From UBA11512 sp964623895 (GTDB lineage Bacteria > Bacillota > Clostridia > Oscillospirales > CAG-272): a DNA stretch of 64,000 bases. Location: NCBI GenBank assembly GCA_964623895.1, contig CAZUWA010000001.1, positions 26,464-90,463 on the forward strand. Reading direction: 5' to 3'. Shown here in pieces: positions 19,220 through 28,097 of the stretch (position 1 is the stretch's first letter; each line of letters begins with the position of its first letter). The notes beneath the pieces were generated by a model, which was given only the letters and a program-made list of their open reading frames with translations, had not been told where the DNA came from and did not search any database. Made by a program: the position numbers and the translations under genes.

Positions 19220-19257
19220 TGATTTTTCAAAAAAATTGCAAATTTTTGGATTTTCAC

Positions 19258-19286
19258 TTGAAACTCACGAAAAAAACAAGTATAAT
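19258..19286 (+). promoter_or_regulatory. SigA-type promoter of rsgA
   Basis: TTGAAA (19258-19263) and TATAAT (19281-19286) are separated by 17 bases, 34 bases before the rsgA start. Confidence 0.75.
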
Positions 19287-19319
19287 ATTGTCATAACAAA
19301 GAAAAAGGACGGTCAAAAA

Positions 19320-20240
19320 ATGGCTTTGAAAGCAAGGGGAAGAGTGATTGCGTCGGAGGGGGGATTATATTTGATCTATACCGATAGCGGCGAACGGATC
19401 TCTTGTAAGCCGCGCGGACGGTTTCGCTACGAAAAGATGCGGCTGCTTGTCGGAGACATCGTAACTCTCGGACGAGATGACGGCGGAAACTATGTGATCG
19501 ATGATATCGGGGCGCGAAAAAATGCCCTCTTGCGTCCCCCGATGGCAAACTTAGATACTATGTATATCGTCACTGCGGCGGCAAGCCCTACCCCGATCTT
19601 TTTGAACATTGACAAGTTGACGTCGATAGCCGAGCAGAACAAGATCTCTGTTTCAATCGTGGTTACCAAGAGCGATCTGAATGCCGATATGGCTGAAGAA
19701 CTTGCTACGACCTACGGTAAGGCGGGATATAAAGTATATGTGACGGGTCTTGACGAAACGGAAGCGGCAGATTGTCTGCGTTCTGATATGATCCGTGAGG
19801 AGAAAGGAAAGATCTCAACTCTTGCAGGGGCATCCGGCGTCGGAAAATCGACATTGCTCAATCGTCTTTTCCCGACACTTAAGAGGCAAACAGGTGAGGT
19901 TAGTCGCAAGATCGGCAGAGGTCGTCATACGACGCGTTCGGTCAATCTTTTTCCGACGGCTGAACTTTGTGGGGAAGGAGAAGGCTTTTTTGCCGATACT
20001 CCCGGCTTTTCGATGTTGAATTTCGAGAATTATGATTTTTTTGATGTGGAGGCTCTCCCGTTTAACTTTCCGGAGTTTTTACCTTATCTAGGGCACTGCA
20101 AATACACGAAATGTACTCACTGCAAGGAAGAAGGCTGTCTCATTTTAGAGGAGGTTCAGAAAGGCAATATCGCAAAGACGAGACATAAGAGTTATTGTCT
20201 GCTGTACGATCAGTTAAAGAAAAAACATAAATGGGATTAA
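19320..20240 (+). CDS. rsgA: ribosome small subunit-dependent GTPase A
   Basis: RsgA (CpgA/YjeQ) checks late 30S ribosome assembly. The 306-residue protein shows the family's circularly permuted GTPase order: an N-terminal OB fold, then TKSDL (G4), GASGVGKST (G1) and DTPGFS (G3), and a C-terminal zinc segment with CKYTKCTHCKEEGC. The ATG at 19320 follows AAGGA with a 10-base gap; an in-frame ATG at 19203 lies upstream of the promoter. The gene is followed by spoVM, recalling the Bacillus region where spoVM is near rsgA. Confidence 0.95.
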   Translation: MALKARGRVIASEGGLYLIYTDSGERISCKPRGRFRYEKMRLLVGDIVTLGRDDGGNYVIDDIGARKNALLRPPMANLDTMYIVTAAASPTPIFLNIDKLTSIAEQNKISVSIVVTKSDLNADMAEELATTYGKAGYKVYVTGLDETEAADCLRSDMIREEKGKISTLAGASGVGKSTLLNRLFPTLKRQTGEVSRKIGRGRHTTRSVNLFPTAELCGEGEGFFADTPGFSMLNFENYDFFDVEALPFNFPEFLPYLGHCKYTKCTHCKEEGCLILEEVQKGNIAKTRHKSYCLLYDQLKKKHKWD

Positions 20241-20303
20241 ACCGTCACGATTTCCGTTTTTCCTGCATACAATGTAGCAGGAAATTAAAGGAGAGAGATG
20301 GTT

Positions 20304-20387
20304 ATGCGGATACTTGTGATGAAACCGCCGAAGATCTTTCTTCCGATCATTCGGAAGTGTTTCGGGATCGGCAAGGCAGTTCAATAA
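20304..20387 (+). CDS. spoVM: stage V sporulation protein M (27 residues)
   Basis: A 27-residue reading frame that aligns without gaps to Bacillus SpoVM as I remember it: Lys7, Pro9, Lys10, Ile15, Arg17 and Gly21 all coincide, in an amphipathic helix (MRILVMKPPK at the N-terminus). SpoVM marks the curved forespore membrane and recruits SpoIVA for coat assembly. AAAGGAG at 20287-20293 supports translation. An ATG at 20298 would add two residues, but the alignment favours 20304. A strong terminator follows at 20399. It sits 63 bases behind rsgA, and the position supports the call. Confidence 0.82.
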   Translation: MRILVMKPPKIFLPIIRKCFGIGKAVQ

Positions 20388-20398
20388 AAAGGATCGTT

Positions 20399-20431
20399 AA
20401 AAAGAAGTGCAATGACGGCACTTCTTTTTTT
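20399..20431 (+). terminator. Rho-independent terminator behind spoVM
   Basis: An 11-12 bp stem (AAAAAGAAGTGC at 20399-20410 with GCACTTCTTTTTT from 20418) has a 7-base loop and runs into T residues. Confidence 0.85.
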
Positions 20432-20459
20432 ACCGATTATTTGAAAGGGAGGTGTTTTT

Positions 20460-20834
20460 TTGGCAGAAGGAACAGGAAAATTACAAGTGGTGACTTTCAC
20501 CGGTTTTCGGATCTTTCCGCTTGCCGAAGTGACGGTACAGATCAGAAGTGAAGAAGGGGAGAACAGTCGGATCTTGGCGGTGCGTAGGACCGATGCATCC
20601 GGAAAGAGTCCGCTTATCGATCTGCCGGTCAAAGGCATTTCTGATGATCCTTTTGTGCCAAACAGCGATCTTTATACCGTAGAAACATATAAAAAAGGTT
20701 TCCAAGCGGTAATTCTGCACGGCGTAAAGGTATTTGATGGGGTAACGACAGTACAAAACATAAACATGGTTGCCTTACCTGAACCTTTTGGAGGAGAATT
20801 GACGGAATATGACCAAGAGCAGGTGCTATCCTGA
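20460..20834 (+). CDS. hypothetical protein with carboxypeptidase-regulatory-like fold
   Basis: A 124-residue soluble protein with no signal peptide. Residues 8-90 read as a beta-sandwich of the carboxypeptidase-regulatory type (VTVQIRSEE, DASGKSPLIDLP, YKKGFQAVI, GVTTVQNINM). The start is TTG at 20460, with GGGAGGTG just upstream. It is 12 bases before the SpoIID-like gene. Such small domains commonly add a structural module to cell-envelope or spore proteins. The precise function is not known. Confidence 0.7.
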   Translation: MAEGTGKLQVVTFTGFRIFPLAEVTVQIRSEEGENSRILAVRRTDASGKSPLIDLPVKGISDDPFVPNSDLYTVETYKKGFQAVILHGVKVFDGVTTVQNINMVALPEPFGGELTEYDQEQVLS

Positions 20835-20846
20835 GGGAGGAAAAAG

Positions 20847-22259
20847 ATGGCAGAACTTGTTTTACCAACCATTCCGGTGCAGATCGTTGTGCATTTGGGT
20901 ACGGAAGGCTCGGAAGCGCCCAATATCAGCGTTGGTTTTTTGGATTACATCGCCAATGTTGCTTCGAACGAGATCTATCCGACTTGGCCGGAAAGTGCGA
21001 TCGTTGCCAATGTCATTGCACAGGCGTCTTTTGCCCTCAATCGGGTATATACCGAATTTTACAGGAGCAAGGGTTATGATTATGATATCACTTCTTCTCC
21101 TGCTTCCGACCAGACCTATGATCCGACGGGCAGCGTTTTTGAGAATGTCAGAGAGATCGCGGGAAGATATTTTAACAGTTACATCCGCAGGGTAGGATCG
21201 GTCGAACCGCTTTATGCTCTTTACTGCGACGGAAATGTCACGCAATGTGCAGGACTTTCTCAGTATGGCTCACGCGATCTCGCGGAGCAGGGATTTGAAG
21301 CGGTGGAGATCTTACGGTACTATTATGGGGATGATATTGAATTGGTGACCGACGTTCCGGTCGCCACGGAGGAAGTGGAGATTGCCTTGCCTTTGGATCT
21401 CGGCTCTGTCGGAAACAGCGTTTTTGATGTTCAGCATCGTCTGAATCGCATTTCGGTGAATTACCCTGCGATTCCGAAAATTCCCGTGGAGGATGGTATT
21501 TTCGGTGAAGAAACGGCACGCTCGGTTCGTGAATTTCAAAAGATCTTCAACTTGCCGCAGACGGGGATTGTCGATGACGCCACGTGGTATCAGATCAGGG
21601 GAATTTTCAATGCCGTGAAAAAGTTGAACGAACTCTTTTCCGAAGGTCTGACTTTTGAGGATGTTTCATTACAGTATCCCGAATATCTATCGGAAGGGGA
21701 TAGCGGTGTTTATGTCAGCATCATTCAGTATTATCTCAATTTCGTAAGCGCCTTTACGACCGATTTTACTGACATTCCGATCAACGGCGTTTATGATGGC
21801 GCAACTGTCGAGCAGGTGAAAAATTTCCAGATCTACGCCGGGCTCGTGCCGACCGGCATTATGGATGTCGATACATGGAACGTGCTTTTTGATATCTATA
21901 TCGGCATTGTTGAAAATCTTCCTGAGAATGCTGATGAAGGTGCAGCGCGCCCATTTCCCGGCATTACTTTGCGATTCGGCAACAGTGGGGATGATGTTCT
22001 TCTTCTACAACAGTATATCAATACGCTTGCCGAATTTTATGACACTGTGCCTCAGATTAGTGAGGACGGAATTTTCGGAAGCGAGACAAGGGATGCTGTC
22101 TATGCCGTTCAATCGCTTTTTGATCTGACGTTGGACGGCGCAGTAGATGCCATTACATGGGCGGTCATTGCCGATGAGTATGAAACAATCAGAAAGGGAC
22201 TTCTTGAAAACGAGGATCAGTTTCCGGGGTATCTTATAGAGAGAGGAGAAGGACAATGA
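20847..22259 (+). CDS. SpoIID/LytB-like domain protein with three peptidoglycan-binding domains
   Basis: A 470-residue protein. The N-terminal 160 residues resemble the SpoIID/LytB lytic-transglycosylase domain: FLDYIANVASNEIYPTWPESAIVANVIAQAS, where the glutamate after SN matches the catalytic Glu of SpoIID, and CAGLSQYGSRDLAEQG near the end. Three PG_binding_1 repeats follow (about 190-270, 290-370, 385-460), each with DGIFGxET or NGVYDGAT and a final W. No signal peptide or membrane segment is visible, which is unusual for a cell-wall protein and would fit a spore-specific or mother-cell location. It overlaps the next gene by 4 bases. Confidence 0.8.
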   Translation: MAELVLPTIPVQIVVHLGTEGSEAPNISVGFLDYIANVASNEIYPTWPESAIVANVIAQASFALNRVYTEFYRSKGYDYDITSSPASDQTYDPTGSVFENVREIAGRYFNSYIRRVGSVEPLYALYCDGNVTQCAGLSQYGSRDLAEQGFEAVEILRYYYGDDIELVTDVPVATEEVEIALPLDLGSVGNSVFDVQHRLNRISVNYPAIPKIPVEDGIFGEETARSVREFQKIFNLPQTGIVDDATWYQIRGIFNAVKKLNELFSEGLTFEDVSLQYPEYLSEGDSGVYVSIIQYYLNFVSAFTTDFTDIPINGVYDGATVEQVKNFQIYAGLVPTGIMDVDTWNVLFDIYIGIVENLPENADEGAARPFPGITLRFGNSGDDVLLLQQYINTLAEFYDTVPQISEDGIFGSETRDAVYAVQSLFDLTLDGAVDAITWAVIADEYETIRKGLLENEDQFPGYLIERGEGQ

Positions 22260-22762
22260 ACAATTATCCGGTTGAAAGTGTGCAGCGATGGTTGCGGATC
22301 ATTGAAAGTGGCGGGCAGCCGATTCCGAGAATTTTGGTTGACGGTGTATATGATCGACAAACGGAAGAAGCAGTGCGTATCTTTCAAGGTATCAACGGTC
22401 TACCCTCGACCGGGACGGTGGATTTTGACACATGGAATCTGCTGCGCACAGTCAGCAGAGAAATAGAGGAGCAGAACAATGAAAGTGCGCCTATTTATCC
22501 GTTTGAATACGCTCTCAAAGACGGAAAGGCGGTAAAGGGAGACCGTTTTTATCTCATTTACATTATACAGGTGATGATCGACAGTATTGTTGTAAGCTAC
22601 AACATTCCCCCACAACCGATCACGGGATTATATGACGATCAAACGGAGCAAAACATCAGCAGATTGCAGGGAATATGGAATATTCCCGTCACCGGAGAAA
22701 CGGATAAACAAACATGGAATTATTTGGCGGAAGCATATAACGTCAATATGAACAAAGAATGA
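22256..22762 (+). CDS. peptidoglycan-binding domain protein (two PG_binding_1 repeats)
   Basis: A 168-residue protein with two PG_binding_1 domains (about 3-70 and 95-160). Motifs include VDGVYDRQTEEAVRIFQ, GTVDFDTWNLL, GLYDDQTEQNISRLQ and GETDKQTWNYL. It has no signal peptide or catalytic domain. It overlaps the SpoIID-like gene by ATGA, so the two proteins are probably made together and may bind the same wall or cortex. Confidence 0.8.
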   Translation: MNNYPVESVQRWLRIIESGGQPIPRILVDGVYDRQTEEAVRIFQGINGLPSTGTVDFDTWNLLRTVSREIEEQNNESAPIYPFEYALKDGKAVKGDRFYLIYIIQVMIDSIVVSYNIPPQPITGLYDDQTEQNISRLQGIWNIPVTGETDKQTWNYLAEAYNVNMNKE

Positions 22763-22812
22763 ATTGAAAATGTGGCATGTTGACAAAAATCTGTTAAAAA
22801 AGCAAAATTGCC

Positions 22813-22841
22813 TTGACAAATTAAAAATCATCTTGTAAAAT
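22813..22841 (+). promoter_or_regulatory. SigA-type promoter of the GDPD gene
   Basis: TTGACA (22813-22818) and TAAAAT (22836-22841) are separated by 17 bases. Confidence 0.75.
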
Positions 22842-22887
22842 GTGTTCAGATGGTTTTCACAAAATAAACATGAACACCGATATCCGA

Positions 22888-22923
22888 AAAATGGGACTGT
22901 TGCTGTTGCAGTAGTCCTATTTT
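22888..22923 (+). promoter_or_regulatory. leader hairpin upstream of the GDPD gene
   Basis: A stem of 11 pairs (AAAATGGGACT with AGTCCTATTTT, one G-U pair) and a 14-base loop lies between the promoter and the start codon. It might be a weak terminator or attenuator. Confidence 0.45.
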
Positions 22924-22954
22924 AGGAAATAATCAAGTGAAAGGATGTAATACG

Positions 22955-25846
22955 ATGTTTATTAAGAGAATGCTTTGCTTTTTTATGGCAGCCCTGTTTA
23001 TTTTCCCATTGCTCATGGTCGGAGGCTATGCCGAGGAATACAAGATCAGCGAGACCGGACTTGTGGCGTGGTATGATGCTGCCAAAAACGCAGGAGACAA
23101 ATACGATCCCGATGCAACCGTATGGACAGACTTAAAGGGAGACAACGATATTTCCGTTGCGAAGACAGAAACCAATTATTTTACCGAAAGTGCTTACCAC
23201 CTTTCAAATGCATCGTATAATTTCCCGAAGGCGATCTTGGATGTGATCAACGGGGAGGAATTTACTGTCGAAATTAAACTCGGTCAAATCGAAAAGACCG
23301 GTTCATCTTTTACGACGCTGATCAACAGCGATGGAAATGACAATTTTGCGCTCTTCATTCGAACTTCCGGAGACTATTTAGAATTTAAAGCCTCTTCCAA
23401 CTCGAGACCAAAATATACAGGTGGAACAGCGTATTTTGAAGAATCTACCGTAGCGGTGACCTTTTCAATGTCCCAAAAGGTCTGCTCTGTGTATGTGGAC
23501 GGTGTCGCCATCGGTTCTGTCAATATAACAAAAACGGTTGGTGCGGCAGGAAATTTGTTCTTTGGACACACCGGAAGTACTAAGGCTCATACGGCAAATT
23601 ATGAAGGCTTTCGCTTCTATAACCGTGCGTTGACTTCCGATGAGGTTGCAACCAATGCGAAAGCGGACGGCAATTATGATTTTGACTATGTTGCTCCAAA
23701 GGAGTTTGTGAATGTCGGACAGAAAAAGACCAACATTGCCGGCGGCATTGCTTTTGTGGAAGAGATCCTCACGATGGATCAGGCACAAACGTTTTTAGGC
23801 AGAGAGAATATGCCGGCAGTGGCGATCATCTATGTCAACAAAGATCTGCTCTTGACCGATGATAAAGGCACGCTCTTGGGCGGCTCGCTTGCGGATTTGA
23901 TGGCGATGTCCGATAATACTGTTATTCCTGCTTACTATGTTAAAGATGATACCACAGTGACGGCATTGCTGGACTATTTGAAGAAAGAAGGTTATGAGGA
24001 CTTTTATATTATGTCCGACAAACCCGACTTGGTGAAGGCGGCACGTGCGGAAATGACGATCGCGCGCGGAATCCTTGATTTGACAGCGCAATATGCAGAC
24101 AAGACAGAGCTTGATAAGGAAGATCTCATAGCGATCAGAAAATTGGTCTTTTCAAATGACTGCAAGATTGCTGTATTGCCGCAATCTGTTGCTAACAAAG
24201 AAGATATCGGCACACTTTGCAAATGGCAGGTTACTCCTTGGGTGAAGGCAGACAAAGGATTGACCGGAAAGGTCGATGCATTGAGTTTGTTGCTCTCTTC
24301 TGCGTATGGCATTATTTCCGATAACACCGAACTGTTGACTACTGTCGCAACGAATACTCTGGTCAATGGAACGCTTGCAAGAACACCGGTGATCATCGGG
24401 CATAGAGGTCTTGGAGGCATTACGACAGATGCGCCGGAAAACACTTTAAAAAGTGCGATCTTGGCTTATAATGCCGGTGCAAACGCTGTTGAATTCGATA
24501 TATATATCACGAAGGACGGTAAAGTCGTTGCCAACCATAACTCAACGACGAATAAAATGGCAAATATTTCGGATGACAAATCCGTGTCTGTATCCATTGA
24601 AAACAGCAATTATGCCCAGCTCAAGCGGTATTACTATACCGGGTATTTCCTCAAAGATGAAAATGGAGAATTTATTCTCGATGAAAACGGGGAAAAGCAG
24701 GTTGACAAAACAATGAGTGTCGATCTGCTTGAAGATTACCTGAAGTATTTCAAGGGTAAAGACATTCAGTTGGTGATTGAGATCAAAAGTACTCAGAAAG
24801 ATCGGATTGTCAAAGCTGTAAAGACATTGATCGATCAGTACGAAATGTACGATCAGGTGAATATCATCGCTTTTGGAAGAACCAATGCATTTGAGTCATT
24901 GCGTGAACTGTATCCGGAAATGAACATCGGCTATCTGACAGACAGCACCAATGCCAATAGTGACAGCAATAAAGCGATTCAAGCTGCGCTTTCTGAAATT
25001 CAAAAGTACAATATGACGTATAATCCTTCAAAGAAGGGATATACATCTGCCTTCGTGCGTGCTGCGACTTACAGAGGGGTTACCACGTGGCCTTGGACAT
25101 TCTATAACGACAGTGAGATTTATCAATACATCACCTACGGACACGCAGGTATCACTACTGACTACTCTACGATGATCACCGATTTTGTGCGTGATTTAAA
25201 GGCAACTTCTCCGGAAAATTGTGCGTCGGGCAGCAGTTTTGAAATTACCGTCAGCAAAATGACATATGGCAGAGAAGATATCATTGGTCTTGATGAGAAT
25301 ACCGAGATCATTCTCGTCGGTGGGGAAGAACTGGTCGATAAGCTCGATGGCAACAAGATCACACTGCGTGATGGTGCAGAGGGAACGCTTTATTACATGG
25401 TCTCTTACAAACAGACGATGAATAAAGATTACAACTACACGATCTATACCCAGCCGATCGCTGTCAATGTCGGCGGCACAGTTGCCGAAGGAGTCATCGT
25501 GACGGGATATGAAGGATATGTCACCGAAAATGAAGTAGAACTGTTCATCCGTTTTTCAGTGAGTTCGATTGGTAAAAAGATTTCTTTGACGGTCGGAGAA
25601 AAGACGGAAGAACTTACGGTTACAGAAAAAGGTGTGTCTGTGAAACTTGCAAAGACGGCACTGAATGAAAGGATTACCATTCGCTTCGGTGAAGAGACTA
25701 TAGTTGAGTATTCGCTGAATGATTATTTGACCGCGGTAAGTGCTCTTGAAAGTGCCACCACCGAGCAAAAAGCCGTTGCAAACGCGCTGTTGAATGGTGT
25801 GAATTACGGACAGTATCTCACGACAGTTAAAAAAGAAGAGGAGTAA
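22955..25846 (+). CDS. secreted glycerophosphodiester phosphodiesterase-family protein with LamG-like domain
   Basis: A 963-residue exported protein with an N-terminal signal peptide (about 1-27, ending near GYAEE). Residues 30-240 look like a LamG/concanavalin-type domain (LVAWYDAAKN, HTGSTKAHTANYEGFRFYNRALTSDEV). A GDPD domain runs from about 478 to 745 (VIIGHRGLG, APENTLKSAILAYNAGANAVEFDIYITKDGKVVANHN), with the catalytic HR, E-x-D and H residues present. The C-terminal 200 residues are beta-rich. GDPD enzymes cleave glycerophosphodiesters or lysophospholipid head groups. The ATG at 22955 follows AAAGGATG. No sortase anchor is visible. Confidence 0.85.
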   Translation: MFIKRMLCFFMAALFIFPLLMVGGYAEEYKISETGLVAWYDAAKNAGDKYDPDATVWTDLKGDNDISVAKTETNYFTESAYHLSNASYNFPKAILDVINGEEFTVEIKLGQIEKTGSSFTTLINSDGNDNFALFIRTSGDYLEFKASSNSRPKYTGGTAYFEESTVAVTFSMSQKVCSVYVDGVAIGSVNITKTVGAAGNLFFGHTGSTKAHTANYEGFRFYNRALTSDEVATNAKADGNYDFDYVAPKEFVNVGQKKTNIAGGIAFVEEILTMDQAQTFLGRENMPAVAIIYVNKDLLLTDDKGTLLGGSLADLMAMSDNTVIPAYYVKDDTTVTALLDYLKKEGYEDFYIMSDKPDLVKAARAEMTIARGILDLTAQYADKTELDKEDLIAIRKLVFSNDCKIAVLPQSVANKEDIGTLCKWQVTPWVKADKGLTGKVDALSLLLSSAYGIISDNTELLTTVATNTLVNGTLARTPVIIGHRGLGGITTDAPENTLKSAILAYNAGANAVEFDIYITKDGKVVANHNSTTNKMANISDDKSVSVSIENSNYAQLKRYYYTGYFLKDENGEFILDENGEKQVDKTMSVDLLEDYLKYFKGKDIQLVIEIKSTQKDRIVKAVKTLIDQYEMYDQVNIIAFGRTNAFESLRELYPEMNIGYLTDSTNANSDSNKAIQAALSEIQKYNMTYNPSKKGYTSAFVRAATYRGVTTWPWTFYNDSEIYQYITYGHAGITTDYSTMITDFVRDLKATSPENCASGSSFEITVSKMTYGREDIIGLDENTEIILVGGEELVDKLDGNKITLRDGAEGTLYYMVSYKQTMNKDYNYTIYTQPIAVNVGGTVAEGVIVTGYEGYVTENEVELFIRFSVSSIGKKISLTVGEKTEELTVTEKGVSVKLAKTALNERITIRFGEETIVEYSLNDYLTAVSALESATTEQKAVANALLNGVNYGQYLTTVKKEEE

Positions 25847-25900
25847 TAACGCTTTTTGCTTCATCTGCGGATAGATGGATCACAACTGCATTTGAATAAC

Positions 25901-27334
25901 ATGAAAAAGTTTTTAGCAATCGTGTTTGTCGCGCTCTTGCTGTTGTCTGCATCGGCGTGTCAAGTGTCCAAAACCGAACCGCCTGTGGGAGGAGCGACTT
26001 ATTCGGAAGTCGCTTCCTCCGAAACAGGTATAAATTACAGTTATCAAGCGCGTTTTTTCATGATCAATGACAATCACGGCGCATTTACCTCCTCCAATGA
26101 CAGCACAGGCGTAGAGCGGATTGATACCCTTTTGACGATGCTTGAAAACGCCAACGGCGATTATATCAAGATTGCCAACGGCGACCTGTTACAGGGCAGT
26201 TATGTCAGCAATAGCCTGCGCGGAAGACCGATGATCGAAGCATTAAATGAAATGAATTTCACTTGCTTTGTGATCGGTAATCATGAATTTGACTGGGGCA
26301 TTGAGGAAATCGCTAAGTATGCGGATGGCATTCTTGACAATGGGGAAGCGGAATTTCCTTTTCTTGGTGCAAACATTGTCTATAAAGAGAGTGGCAAGCG
26401 CCCTGAGTGGATCGAGCCGTATACGATCGTTGAGCAAAACGGTCTTAAAGTCGGCATCATCGGGGTGATCGGCGATCGCCTTGAAAGCAGTATTTTATCT
26501 ACAAAGGTCGAGGATTATGAATTCCTTCCGTATACTTCGATGGTTGGTGAATATGCCGCAGAGTTGCGAGAAGCCGGCTGTGATTCCGTTGTACTTGCCA
26601 CGCATGAATATGAGCAGGGAACCAACAATACTATTGCGACTCTGTCCGACATTCAAGCGATCGACGCTATCTTTTGTGCACACACGCACCAGAAGATCAA
26701 TGATCAAGTGGCTCGTTCCGATGGCTACTTGATCCCTGTTTTGCAGAATTATGGCAACGGAGGCACTGCTTCTGAACTTATTCTTGATTACAGCAGTGAT
26801 AATTACCCGGTTGTTACTTCCAGACAATATAACATCCGTTCTTATGATTTAAGTGTTGAGATGACGCAGAGCGTTATTGAGCGCTATAGAGAAGCAATCA
26901 AAAGTTCGGAGGAAATTATTACAGAGTTGCCGAATCCGCTCAGTAAATCCGAACTTGGTGTGCTTGCTTGCGATAGTATGAAATTTGAGTTTTCTGTTGA
27001 CATCGGGGCGATCAACATAGCCGGTGTCCGTGCGACGATTGATCATACATCGGTGACGGCGGCGGATCTTTACAAGGTCTTTCCGTTCGATAACTATATC
27101 GTTTTGGTTACCATCAGTGGGGAGCAGATCAAAGAATTGTATACAAGAAGCGGTAGCTTCTTGTATTTCAACAGTGATTTTGATCCTTCCGATTTTTCGG
27201 ACAAGGATGAGTATACTGTTGCTGTTGTTGACTATGTGTTTGAGTCTCCTTACTATACATACGTTTTCGATGGCAGCAATTATCAGTATACCGCGCAGCA
27301 TTTGCGTGAACTGATGATTGAACATTTTTCCTAA
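25901..27334 (+). CDS. lipoprotein metallophosphatase/5'-nucleotidase (UshA-like)
   Basis: A 477-residue exported lipoprotein; the signal peptide ends in SASAC. An N-terminal metallophosphatase domain (NDNHGAF, GDLLQG, GNHEFDWG, HEYE and HTHQ) is followed by a C-terminal 5'-nucleotidase domain (about 310-450). Such enzymes hydrolyse extracellular nucleotides, UDP-sugars or other phosphoesters. The ATG at 25901 begins the signal peptide; no strong ribosome-binding site is seen. It may share a transcript with the GDPD gene, since only 54 bases separate them. Both could release phosphate or nucleosides at the cell surface. Confidence 0.85.
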   Translation: MKKFLAIVFVALLLLSASACQVSKTEPPVGGATYSEVASSETGINYSYQARFFMINDNHGAFTSSNDSTGVERIDTLLTMLENANGDYIKIANGDLLQGSYVSNSLRGRPMIEALNEMNFTCFVIGNHEFDWGIEEIAKYADGILDNGEAEFPFLGANIVYKESGKRPEWIEPYTIVEQNGLKVGIIGVIGDRLESSILSTKVEDYEFLPYTSMVGEYAAELREAGCDSVVLATHEYEQGTNNTIATLSDIQAIDAIFCAHTHQKINDQVARSDGYLIPVLQNYGNGGTASELILDYSSDNYPVVTSRQYNIRSYDLSVEMTQSVIERYREAIKSSEEIITELPNPLSKSELGVLACDSMKFEFSVDIGAINIAGVRATIDHTSVTAADLYKVFPFDNYIVLVTISGEQIKELYTRSGSFLYFNSDFDPSDFSDKDEYTVAVVDYVFESPYYTYVFDGSNYQYTAQHLRELMIEHFS

Positions 27335-27400
27335 GAATAAAGGAGAAAAACATCTACAAGATCATATTTGTTGATGTGTGATATGATTTCCAACAGAAAA

Positions 27401-27438
27401 ATGCCACGGCGTTGTTGCCGTGGCATCAGCTTTTTTTG
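27401..27438 (+). terminator. Rho-independent terminator of the 5'-nucleotidase gene
   Basis: A 10-bp stem (ATGCCACGGC with GCCGTGGCAT) has a 6-base loop, and T residues follow at 27431-27438. Confidence 0.88.
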
Positions 27439-27465
27439 TTTAGAAAAACTGCTTTGTTGACAGTC

Positions 27466-27492
27466 AAAAGCACCGCAACGTGCGGTGCTTTT
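27466..27492. terminator. hairpin terminator at the end of the ABC transporter operon
   Basis: A perfect 12-bp stem (AAAAGCACCGCA and TGCGGTGCTTTT) with a 3-base loop lies 21 bases behind the minus-strand operon end. Its T-tail on the minus strand makes it the likely terminator. Confidence 0.75.
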
Positions 27493-27512
27493 GAGCGTAA
27501 ACGAATCTTCTA

Positions 27513-28097
27513 TTATATTGTTTTCATGTGGTATTTGAATTCCGTTATCCTTGTGCAAAGTGCCTCGGCATCAGCGCGGTCATGTGTGACAAGGAGAAAG
27601 GTTTTTCCTATTAAAAAGTCCTTTATAGGCGTGAAAAGCATCTTTTTACTTTCCTCGTCCAATCCTTTGAACGGTTCATCGAAGAGGTAGATCTCTCCAT
27701 TAAGCGCGAGCGCACGTGCGATGACAGCGCGTTGCGCCATGCCGCCGGAGAGCTCGCTTGGGTATTTTTTTGAATGTTCCTTCAAGCCAAACGTTATTAG
27801 CAATTCCATTGCGCGTGCTGTTGCGTGTTTTTCCTGAATGACTGCGGCGACGTTTTCAAGGACGGTAAAGGTGGGTAACAATCGTGGTTCTTGAAAAAGA
27901 TATACAACTTCGCCGTTGACTTCTACTGTTCCGCTGTCAGGTTCTTCCAACCCTGCGATCAAACGAAGCAAAGTGGTTTTGCCACATCCGGAAGGGGCAA
28001 TGATTCCCAAGCGCTCACAGGGGGCGACGTGCATTGAAAGTCCGTTTATGACCATCTGTGTATCGTATGATTTTTTTATATTCTTTAAAATGATCAT
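27513..28097 (-). CDS. ABC transporter ATP-binding protein (short, SsuB/TauB-like)
   Basis: A 194-residue ATPase subunit with Walker A APSGCGKTT, signature LSGGMAQR, Walker B IYLFDEP and the H-loop THD. At 194 residues it is shorter than most SsuB/TauB proteins (about 240-260). The loss is at the C-terminus after TRITEFKYH. All ATPase motifs remain, so the gene may be functional. It overlaps the permease gene by 4 bases and completes the three-gene importer. Confidence 0.85.
   Translation of the reverse strand: MIILKNIKKSYDTQMVINGLSMHVAPCERLGIIAPSGCGKTTLLRLIAGLEEPDSGTVEVNGEVVYLFQEPRLLPTFTVLENVAAVIQEKHATARAMELLITFGLKEHSKKYPSELSGGMAQRAVIARALALNGEIYLFDEPFKGLDEESKKMLFTPIKDFLIGKTFLLVTHDRADAEALCTRITEFKYHMKTI

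Noticed and set aside
20231..20551. 106-codon frame covering spoVM and the terminator
   Set aside because: It is another frame across spoVM and a terminator, without family features.
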